64,000 bases of DNA from Cyanobium sp. Morenito 9A2. GTDB lineage: Bacteria; Cyanobacteriota; Cyanobacteriia; PCC-6307; Cyanobiaceae. The DNA is taken from assembly GCF_024345575.1 (NCBI RefSeq), contig NZ_JAGQBJ010000015.1, positions 1 through 64,000 of the forward strand, read 5' to 3'. Shown here one piece after another: positions 42,933 to 49,948 of this stretch (its first letter is position 1; the number at the start of each line of letters is the position of its first letter). Under the pieces are notes generated by a model. It was not told the DNA's origin. It was given only the letters and a program-made list of their open reading frames with translations, and made no database searches. Made by a program: the position numbers and the translations under genes.

Positions 42933-44365
42933 GAGGCTTCGTCCACGATCCAGGTGTCCTTGCAGCCGCCCCCCTGGGAGGAGTTCACCACCAGCGAGCC
43001 CCGGCGCAGGGCAACGCGGGTCAGGCCGCCGGGGCTCACCCAGGCCCCCTTGCCGCGCAGCACGTAGGGGCGCAGATCCACATGGCAGGGGTAAAGCTCG
43101 CCCTCGCTCAAGGAGGGCACGGTGGAGAGTTCCAGGGTGGGCTGGGCAATGAAGTTGCGGGGATCGGCCTGGATCTTCCCGGCGAAGGAGAGGATCTCCT
43201 CTGCGCTGGAATGGGGGCCGATCAGCATGCCGTAGCCGCCGGCTTCAGCCACTGATTTCACCACCAGCTCTTTGAGGTGGGCGAGCACGTAGGCGCGGTC
43301 GTCGTCGCGGGCACAGATGTAGGTGGGGACGTTTTCGATGATCGGATCCTCGCCCAGGTAGTAGCGGATCATCTCCGGCACATACGCATAAATAAGCTTG
43401 TCGTCGGCAACACCGGTGCCGGGGGCATTGGCAATCGCGACCCGTCCGGCCCGGTAGGACTCCATCAGTCCGTGAACACCCAGCATTGAATCGCCGCGGA
43501 AGACGGCGGGATCGAGGAAGTCATCGTCGATGCGGCGGTAGATGACATCCACCGCCTCCAGGCCCGCGGTGCTGCGCATCCACACCCGGTTGCCCTCGCA
43601 GACCAGGTCGCGGCCCTCCACGAGCTGGATGCCCATCTGCTGGGCCAGGTAGCTGTGCTCGAAGTAGGCGCTGTTGAACACCCCGGGGGTGAGCAACACC
43701 ACCTTGGGGGTGTCGGTCCAGGGGGCCAGCTCCCGCAGGGTCTGGAGCAGGTGGGAGGGGTAGTCGTCGATCGGCTGCACAGCCCGCCCGACGAACAGGC
43801 TGGGGAACATGCGCTTCATCACGCGCCGGTTCTCCAGGAAATAGGCCACGCCGGAGGGGCAGCGCAGGTTGTCCTCCAGCACCCTCCAAGTGCCGGAACC
43901 ATCGCGGATCAGATCCAGACCGGAGATATGACACCAGCGACCCAGGGGGGGCTTGAAGCCGATCATCTGGGGCCGCCAGCCCTGGGAGCTCTCGACGTCC
44001 TCGCGCGGGATGACACCATCCTGAAGGATCTTCTGGGGCCCGTAGACATCGGCGAGGAAGGCATCGATGGCCTCCAGGCGCTGGATCAGGCCCTTTTCCA
44101 GCCGCTGCCAGGCGCTGGTGGAGATCAGCCGTGGCAGGGGATCAAAGGGCAGAATGCGTTCACCTCCCTTCTGGTCCGCGTCGTTGAGGCGGAAGGTGGC
44201 CCCGAGGCGCTTGAGCAGAATTCCGGCTGCCGCATGGCTGGTGTTGAGCTGATCGAGGCCCAGCTGACCCAGGGAGGAGAGCAGGGGCTGGAGGGCCTTG
44301 CGGGGCTGGGCGGTGGCACTGAAGTATTCGTCGTAGCCCTTCTGTGGCTTGTAGTCCGTGAACAT
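42926..44365 (-). CDS. Circularly permuted ATP-grasp protein (type 2), putative amidoligase
   Basis: 479 residues, first gene of the five-gene operon. The sequence has the permuted order known for this family: N-terminal segment FDPLPRLISTSAWQRLEKGL, the central ISGLDLIRDGSGTWRVLEDN block, LRCPSGVAYFLENR, then DDDFLDPAVFRGDSMLGV and a C-terminal KSVAEAGGYGMLIGPHSS nucleotide loop. Comparative genomics by others proposed that it makes peptide bonds to an unknown small peptide, with the transglutaminase acting as peptidase. A short promoter region separates it from the divergent PilZ gene. Confidence 0.93.
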   Translation of the reverse strand: MFTDYKPQKGYDEYFSATAQPRKALQPLLSSLGQLGLDQLNTSHAAAGILLKRLGATFRLNDADQKGGERILPFDPLPRLISTSAWQRLEKGLIQRLEAIDAFLADVYGPQKILQDGVIPREDVESSQGWRPQMIGFKPPLGRWCHISGLDLIRDGSGTWRVLEDNLRCPSGVAYFLENRRVMKRMFPSLFVGRAVQPIDDYPSHLLQTLRELAPWTDTPKVVLLTPGVFNSAYFEHSYLAQQMGIQLVEGRDLVCEGNRVWMRSTAGLEAVDVIYRRIDDDFLDPAVFRGDSMLGVHGLMESYRAGRVAIANAPGTGVADDKLIYAYVPEMIRYYLGEDPIIENVPTYICARDDDRAYVLAHLKELVVKSVAEAGGYGMLIGPHSSAEEILSFAGKIQADPRNFIAQPTLELSTVPSLSEGELYPCHVDLRPYVLRGKGAWVSPGGLTRVALRRGSLVVNSSQGGGCKDTWIVDEASC

Positions 44366-44569
44366 GGGCGCCCCGCGCAGGTCGTGATCATGGGCAGCGG
44401 TGGGGACCGCTCTGGTGACCGTTGATACGAATCGAGGGGGATGGGAGGGCGGCTGTCAAGCCTGCAAACGGTTCGGATTGGTGCAGGGCTTGACGTGCAT
44501 CCATGGGGAGACACCATTAATGTGAGGGAAATGATCGGCCCCCCGGCTCGACCATTCAAAGGTGCGGGG

Positions 44570-44995
44570 ATGTCCACACTGGAAAGCGAGCAAAGCCTCT
44601 CTTGCCAGGTTCTCAGCGAGCCCCTGGCCGCCGGCACTGCGCTCAGGGCCACGCAGGCGGACGTCGATTTCGGCAACCGCCGGGAACATTTCCGCAGCCC
44701 GATCGAGGTCACCCGACCCATCGGCCTGGCGCTCGCCTCCCCCCAGGGCGAGCCGATCAGCCCCTGGATCTCTGCCGACATCCTCGATCTCAGCACGGGA
44801 GGCCTTTGCCTTGTGCTCATGGCGGGTCAGGATTTCGAGCCCAACGCGCACCTGGTCCTCAACCTCAGAAGCCAGCCAGGCTTTGGCATCGAGCAGCTCC
44901 CGGTGGGCCTGCGCTGGTTCGTCAAGGGTGGCCTGCTGGTGAGCCTCGGCGTGGGCTTTGATCAGCCCTTTGAGCGCTTGCCCTCCCTGGCCTAG
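44570..44995 (+). CDS. PilZ-domain cyclic di-GMP receptor protein
   Basis: 141 residues from ATG 44570. A c-di-GMP-binding PilZ domain is shown by R38-EHF-R42 (RxxxR) and D73-LS-TG-G78 (DxSxxG), with a beta-barrel after it (LVLNLRSQPGFGIEQLPVGL). It is divergent from the ATP-grasp operon and is the third cyclic di-GMP-related gene within 11 kb. It may bind the signal made by one of the two nearby cyclases, but its partner is unknown. An alternative upstream in-frame start at 44441 is unlikely. Confidence 0.85.
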   Translation: MSTLESEQSLSCQVLSEPLAAGTALRATQADVDFGNRREHFRSPIEVTRPIGLALASPQGEPISPWISADILDLSTGGLCLVLMAGQDFEPNAHLVLNLRSQPGFGIEQLPVGLRWFVKGGLLVSLGVGFDQPFERLPSLA

Positions 44996-45010
44996 GGAGT
45001 GGCTCGGCCG

Positions 45011-45835
45011 CTACAGGGCCACCTCCCGGGTGGCTTTGAAGAAGATCGACTTGGGATCGAAGGCCTTCACCTGGCGGGTGAGGGCCTCAAGGCTGATCGG
45101 AGCGCAATCCTGGGAAGGATCCCGGGGGCAGAGGTTGGGCACCAGTTCCATGGCCGCCGTCGCCCGTGGGTCATAGGACCAGCGCAGGGCGCGGCCCCCG
45201 AACAGGGATGGTTTCGGTGGCTGGGTGAGCGCGGGGATCAGCAGATCGAAGCTGGCGGCCTCGAAGCGCTTGGCCGGCAGTCGCAGCAGCAGGTTGCGGC
45301 TCAACGTCTCGCCGGGGTGGATCACGTCGTCGAGGAAGAGCCAGCCGGTGGAGAGGGTGCGGCCGGGTTCGGCGGGGGCGAAGCGCTCGGCCCGGTCCTG
45401 GGGTCCCAGCAGAACCAGCACCTCGGTGGCCCGTTCGGCGAAGTCCGGATCCTCGCCCCCCTGATGGAGACGGATTCCCTTCAGCTGCCAGACGCTGGGG
45501 AGCAGGTACAGCCTGCGGCTGCTGGCATTGGAGGCGGTGATCTCCACGTCAAGTTCCAGATTGGCCTGCCCCGGCGTCCGGGTCGGCCGCAGCCGACGGC
45601 TGGGGCTCACCGTGATCTTCAGGCTGAGGCTGGCGGGCGCCATGTCCGGCACCAGGATCTCCTTCCAGATGAACGTGTAGGCCCCCCAGGTGGCCGCCAC
45701 CACGATGCCGATCGACTGGATCCAGTTGTGCAGCAGGTTCGAGCGAACCCAGGAGGGAACCGGATCCTTGGATGCTCGGGCGGTTGTTGCCGGTGCGGGG
45801 GGTGTCGGCGTGGGCGGTTGCTCTGGCGCGGCCAT
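45011..45835 (-). CDS. Membrane-anchored hypothetical protein, last gene of the TPR-CHAT cassette
   Basis: 274 residues, ATG start three bases after the pseudo-peptidase stop. A proline/alanine-rich N-terminus, one hydrophobic helix (SIGIVVAATWGAYTFIWK, about 40-58) and a beta-rich domain thereafter (LSLKITVSPSRRL, LELDVEITASNASSRRLYLL). The soluble part is predicted outside the cytoplasm only if the helix is oriented N-in. No family recognised. Position suggests a partner of the pseudo-peptidase and CHAT proteins. Confidence 0.7.
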   Translation of the reverse strand: MAAPEQPPTPTPPAPATTARASKDPVPSWVRSNLLHNWIQSIGIVVAATWGAYTFIWKEILVPDMAPASLSLKITVSPSRRLRPTRTPGQANLELDVEITASNASSRRLYLLPSVWQLKGIRLHQGGEDPDFAERATEVLVLLGPQDRAERFAPAEPGRTLSTGWLFLDDVIHPGETLSRNLLLRLPAKRFEAASFDLLIPALTQPPKPSLFGGRALRWSYDPRATAAMELVPNLCPRDPSQDCAPISLEALTRQVKAFDPKSIFFKATREVAL

Positions 45836-45838
45836 CGC

Positions 45839-46654
45839 TCAGGGCCGGGCGGCGGAGAAGACCTCACCGACCCGGCGGGGGCAGCGCAGGGGCTTACGAC
45901 AGGAGGCGATCGGGGCGTTGCTGACGCTGCTGAGGGCCCTGTTGCCGGGATCCACGCCCACCTCGGCCAGCAACTTCGGATCGCTGACACGGTCGTTCGC
46001 CAGGCCGTCCATGGCCGCCGCCGTGCAGGGGCTGGCGGTGGCGCCAAAGCCGCTGAGCAGGGCATAGGCCCGCTGGCTGCGGGTGCCCTGCAGGGCCGCA
46101 TCGGCGCTGCCGTAGGCGGTGCGTGCCGGGGAAAGCTTCTGGGCGGGGGTGCTGGGCCTGAGTCCCGGGCTGGAATCCAGCAGCACCCCTGCGAGACAGA
46201 CGGCCTGGAGATTGCGTGCCGGCCCCTCGGGGGCGGTGCCGGCCCTCTGGCGGGCGAGGAAGGCCTGGCCCAGGCCGGTGGCGATCCAGTAGGCGAGTCC
46301 CCAGGCGCCGTAGCGCTCCTGCTCGCCGCCCATTCCCTTCCCATCGAGCAGCAGCTCGCCGCTGGCCGGGCAGTAGAGGGCGGTGGTGTCGGTGCTGGCG
46401 CCCGGGGCGCTGGGGCAGCTGGCGAGCAGTCCGCCGCCCGAAGCGACCAGCCGCAGGCTGGGCCAGGCCAGGGAGGCGGTGGCTGGATCACTCGTCCAGG
46501 CCTGGCGCAGGCGGCCACCGACATCCTGAACGCTGGCCTCCAGGTTTCCCGGAGGGTCCGGGGCGGGTTGGGCCACCGCAGGGACCACCGCACCGGCGCA
46601 GGAGGCGATCAGGAGACCCGTGATCAGGGACCAGGGAATCGAGGGCTGGAACAC
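45839..46654 (-). CDS. Degenerate 'neutral zinc metallopeptidase' (YpfJ-like) without zinc ligands
   Basis: 271 residues, GTG start and a signal peptide (SLITGLLIASCAGAVVPAVA). The order of blocks follows the YpfJ/PF04228 family: ALYCPASGELLLDG (family fYCPaD.kvYLD), AYWIATGLGQAF (family AYVIAHEVGHHV), NLQAVCLAGVL (family ELQADCFAGVW), and a C-terminal TRSQRAYALLSGF (family TSEQRVxWFxxGF). The HExxH is gone (T126, G127, Q130) and the third ligand position is V152, so it cannot be a zinc peptidase. Probably a secreted binding or regulatory pseudoenzyme coupled to the two CHAT proteases. The homology is by eye. Confidence 0.65.
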   Translation of the reverse strand: MFQPSIPWSLITGLLIASCAGAVVPAVAQPAPDPPGNLEASVQDVGGRLRQAWTSDPATASLAWPSLRLVASGGGLLASCPSAPGASTDTTALYCPASGELLLDGKGMGGEQERYGAWGLAYWIATGLGQAFLARQRAGTAPEGPARNLQAVCLAGVLLDSSPGLRPSTPAQKLSPARTAYGSADAALQGTRSQRAYALLSGFGATASPCTAAAMDGLANDRVSDPKLLAEVGVDPGNRALSSVSNAPIASCRKPLRCPRRVGEVFSAARP

Positions 46655-46691
46655 GACGGGAGGGGGTGCGCAGGTTCAGTGTGTTGCCGTC

Positions 46692-46745
46692 TCACAAGCC
46701 CTGCAAGGGAGCGTCATCCCCGCTGAGCTGCCAGGCGGCCCAGTA
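46692..46745 (-). repeat. 54-base identical 3' end shared with the upstream CHAT gene (copy 1)
   Basis: The last 54 bases of this gene, including the stop, are identical to 49895-49948. They encode the shared WAAWQLSGDDAPLQGL ending. Identity at third codon positions indicates a recent duplication or gene conversion, because the rest of the two genes differs substantially. Confidence 0.85.
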
Positions 46746-49700
46746 ATTGGGATCGCGCCAGGAGCGGACTTTCGGGGTGGAGCGGAATTCCTCCTGCACC
46801 TCGACGAGGGCCGCCATCGGGCCCCTGCCGGCCTTGAGGCGAGCGTAGAAGCGCTCCATGAAATACGCGGTGGCGGCATCGTCCACCTTCCAGAGGGAAA
46901 GGAGGGTGGAGCGGGCACCGGCCACCGTGAGCGCCCGCTGCAGGCCATAGACGCCTTCGCCGCTCTCGAAGCGGCCAGCGGCGGTGTCGCAGGCGGAAAG
47001 CACGACGAGGCGAGTGCCATCGAGCTGCAGCTGGGCGGCTTCCTTGGCCGTGAGGTAGCCATCGTCGCGGCGGGCCCCGGGGGCATTGGCACCGGCCAGG
47101 ACGATGCCGCTCTCGAGCAGAGGATCCCCGCCCCGGCTGCTGGGGTTGCGGAAGAAGCCATGGCTGGCGATGTGAAGGAGGCGGGGGCCACGGGCGTCCT
47201 GGAGGGCGGCGGTGCTGGCGGCCTTGCCCTCGAGGAGCTCGGCTCCGAGCTGGGCGGCCACCTGCCGGCCCTCTCCAGCGGTGTAGGGCAGCGCTGACCA
47301 GGGTGAGACGCCTCCGAAATCGGGGTTGGCGAGCACCAGGGCCCGGGCGGAACCCCCCTTGGCCGCAGGCCCTGGTGGTTCGAGCAGGTCGCGGCCGCTG
47401 GTAAGCAGGCGCAGTTGGACCGCCTGGGGAAGCCGTTGGTTGGGCTGACCCGGGGCGGGAAGGGCGGCGAAGGGCAGGCGGTTGAGTTCGGCGTCGGGGG
47501 AGATGAACCAGCGGCGCTGGCCGCTGAGGGGGCGCTGGAGAGGTGCGAAGAGCGCGTCGACCAGCTGCTGCCAGAGGGGCTCGACGGGCTCGATGCCGCG
47601 CTCGGCGCGGGCGAGGGCCTGGGCCACCAATCGGTCGATCAGGGCGGCGGGGCCCAGGTCGACGCTGCTGGAGGTGCCAGAGGGCTGCAGCACCAGGGCC
47701 AGATAGCGGTGTGCTCCCCAGCGACGCTCGGTCGGTTGGCGGCCGTCGAAGGGGCGGTAGCGCTGAAATTCGATCAGCACCCCATCGGCGGGCAGGACCC
47801 GGGCCACCTGGGCGGCGGAAACAATGCGCGGTGCCAGGGCGGGCAGCAGGCGGTAGAGCTCCTGCTCCAGCTGCTGGTAGCGCTCCGCCAGGGCGGCGCG
47901 CTGGGGAGCCGGGAGGGCGAGGTTGGCCAGCCGGCTGGTGAGGGTGGCCAGGCGACGGCTGAGCTCCCGCTGGGGGCCGGGGGCGCGCTCGAGCAGGGCC
48001 TGCCGGCGCGCGATGTCCTGCAGCAGCCCGTGGCGGTTGAGGCGGGTGAACAGGGCCAGCGCGGTGCCGCCAGGGGACCGCCCGGTGAAGGTGTAGGCGG
48101 CCTCCCAGGCGTTGCCAAGCGTGCGGATCTGGTTCTGGCGCTGGGCCTCGGGCAGCAGGGGGAGTTCGCGCTGAAGGAACAGGGTCTGGCCAAGGATGCC
48201 GCGCCGCAGCAGGGTGAGGGCGTTCTCCTCCGACCCCCGGTTGACCTGGAGCACCGCCAGATTGATCAGGGCGCGGGCGGTGTCGGGATGCTCCGGACCC
48301 AGGCGCCCCTGCTGGATCGCCAGGGCCCGCTCCAACAGGGGTTCGGCCTCGGCGCCGGCGCCCCGTTCCGCCAGCCGCAGGGCCAGGTTGTTCAGGGCGA
48401 TGGCGGTGTCGGGGTGGTCGGGTGCCAGGGCTTTCTCCCGGATTGCCAGGGAGCGTCGAAGCAGGGCTTCCGCCTCGGCCAGGGCGCCCCGGCGTTCGAG
48501 CAGGACGGCCAGGTTGTTGAGCGAGCGGGCCGTGACGGGGTGGTGCGCTCCGAGGGTCCGCTCGCGGATCGCCAGGGACCGGCGGGCGAGGGGTTCAGCC
48601 TCGCCGGTGCGGCCCTGCTCGACGAGAAGTTCGCTGAGGTTGTCGAGGGAGAGGGCGGTGTCGGGATGGTTGGCGCCCAGGGCCAGCTCCCGGACCGCCA
48701 GGGCGCGGCGGTAGCCCGTTTCGGCCTGGGCCAGGGCGCCGCGGCTGCGGGCCAGGGCGGCCAGGTTGTTGAAGGCATTGGCCGTCTCTGGATGGTTGGG
48801 CCCGAGGACCCGTTCCCGGATGGCCAGCACCCGCTGGTAGAGCGGCTCCGCCTGGGACAGCAGGCCCTGGGTGTCGAACAGCAGGGCCAGGTTGTTCAAG
48901 GAGGTGGCGGTGTTGGGGTGGTCGGGGCCGAGGGCCGCTTCGTTGCTGCGCACGGAGCGCTCGAAGAGGGTCTGGGCTTCGGCATAGAGCCCCCGCTCCT
49001 GTAGCTGCAGGGCCAGGTTGCTGAGGGTGACGGCGGTCTCGGGGTGGGTGGGGCCCAGCACCTGCTCCCGGATCGCCAGGGCCCGGCGGAAGAGGGACTC
49101 GGCCAGCTCCGGCCGCCCCCGGTTGGCCAGCACCAGGGCCAGGTTGTTGAGGGTGGTGGCGGTGGTGGGGTGGTCGGGGCCGAGGCTGTGCTCCTGGATC
49201 GCCAGGGCCCTGCGGTAGAGCGGTTCGGCCTTCGCATAGAGCCCTTGGGCGTCGAGCAGGGCGGCCAGGTTGTTGAGGGAGCTGGCCGTGGCGGGATCGT
49301 CTGGCCCCAGGGCTTTCTCCCGGATCGCCAGGGCCCGGCGGTAAAGCGGTTCGGCCCGGGCATGGAGCCCCCGGCCATCGAGCAGGGCGGCCAGGTTGTT
49401 GAGGGCCAGGGCGATGTCGGGGTGGCCGGGGCCGAGGGCCTTCTCCCGGATCGCCAGGGCCCGGCGGAAGAGGGGCTCGGCTTTGTCATAGAGCCCCTGG
49501 ACGAAATACAGCTCCGCCAGGTTGTTGAGGGTGGTGGCCACAGGCGGGCTCTGGGGGCCCAGGCGCCGTTCCCGCACGGCGAGCACCCGCAGGTAGAGGG
49601 GTTCGGCCCCGGCGTAGGCGCTGGCCTTCACCTTCAGGGCCGCGACGTTGTTGAGGGCCGCCAGGGTGTCCGGGTCCTCTGCCCCGCGCTCGCGTTCCAT

Positions 49701-49898
49701 GGTGGCCACCACCTGCTCCCAGAGGGCGGCCGCCTCGGCGTAGGACCCCTTGGCCTGGAGTGCGCTCGCCCGCTGGATCCAGGCCTGCACCGGGGCCGGC
49801 AGGGGCTGGGGTGCGGCCAGGGCCGGAAGCCCGACCAGGCTCCAGAGACTGAGCAGAGCCCCCAGGTTCCTCCAGCGGCGCAGCAGCGGCCCCGTCAC
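46692..49898 (-). CDS. Secreted TPR-CHAT protein 1
   Basis: 1068 residues, GTG overlapping the stop of the upstream paralogue (GTGA). A signal peptide (LGALLSLWSLVGLPALAAP, to about residue 30) precedes twelve 42-residue tetratricopeptide repeats of the kinesin-light-chain type (residues 68-571). A linker follows, then a C-terminal CHAT caspase-like domain with the His-Cys dyad H913 (HIASHGFF) and C970 (VLSACDT). CHAT proteins are caspase-related proteases or scaffolds; repeats of this type bind a peptide or protein partner. Export suggests action in the periplasm or at the cell surface. Confidence 0.92.
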   Translation of the reverse strand: MTGPLLRRWRNLGALLSLWSLVGLPALAAPQPLPAPVQAWIQRASALQAKGSYAEAAALWEQVVATMERERGAEDPDTLAALNNVAALKVKASAYAGAEPLYLRVLAVRERRLGPQSPPVATTLNNLAELYFVQGLYDKAEPLFRRALAIREKALGPGHPDIALALNNLAALLDGRGLHARAEPLYRRALAIREKALGPDDPATASSLNNLAALLDAQGLYAKAEPLYRRALAIQEHSLGPDHPTTATTLNNLALVLANRGRPELAESLFRRALAIREQVLGPTHPETAVTLSNLALQLQERGLYAEAQTLFERSVRSNEAALGPDHPNTATSLNNLALLFDTQGLLSQAEPLYQRVLAIRERVLGPNHPETANAFNNLAALARSRGALAQAETGYRRALAVRELALGANHPDTALSLDNLSELLVEQGRTGEAEPLARRSLAIRERTLGAHHPVTARSLNNLAVLLERRGALAEAEALLRRSLAIREKALAPDHPDTAIALNNLALRLAERGAGAEAEPLLERALAIQQGRLGPEHPDTARALINLAVLQVNRGSEENALTLLRRGILGQTLFLQRELPLLPEAQRQNQIRTLGNAWEAAYTFTGRSPGGTALALFTRLNRHGLLQDIARRQALLERAPGPQRELSRRLATLTSRLANLALPAPQRAALAERYQQLEQELYRLLPALAPRIVSAAQVARVLPADGVLIEFQRYRPFDGRQPTERRWGAHRYLALVLQPSGTSSSVDLGPAALIDRLVAQALARAERGIEPVEPLWQQLVDALFAPLQRPLSGQRRWFISPDAELNRLPFAALPAPGQPNQRLPQAVQLRLLTSGRDLLEPPGPAAKGGSARALVLANPDFGGVSPWSALPYTAGEGRQVAAQLGAELLEGKAASTAALQDARGPRLLHIASHGFFRNPSSRGGDPLLESGIVLAGANAPGARRDDGYLTAKEAAQLQLDGTRLVVLSACDTAAGRFESGEGVYGLQRALTVAGARSTLLSLWKVDDAATAYFMERFYARLKAGRGPMAALVEVQEEFRSTPKVRSWRDPNYWAAWQLSGDDAPLQGL
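48186..49697 (-). repeat. Twelve 126-base TPR units in CHAT gene 1
   Basis: Head-to-tail 126-base units coding the consensus LGPDHPxTAxxLNNLAxLL-xxGxxAEPLYRRALAI. Adjacent units are similar in DNA as well as protein, so copy number could vary between strains. This is a coding tandem repeat and not a CRISPR array. Confidence 0.85.
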
Positions 49899-49948
49899 AA
49901 GCCCTGCAAGGGAGCGTCATCCCCGCTGAGCTGCCAGGCGGCCCAGTA
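49895..49948 (-). repeat. 54-base identical 3' end shared with the downstream CHAT gene (copy 2)
   Basis: Identical to 46692-46745, ending at the stop codon. Direct orientation, 3.2 kb apart. Recombination between the copies would delete the downstream CHAT gene cleanly. Confidence 0.85.

Noticed and set aside
48186-49697. Regularly spaced repeats that could look like a CRISPR array
   Set aside because: The 126-base units are continuous coding sequence for tetratricopeptide repeats, with no unique spacers; no CRISPR or cas gene was seen anywhere.
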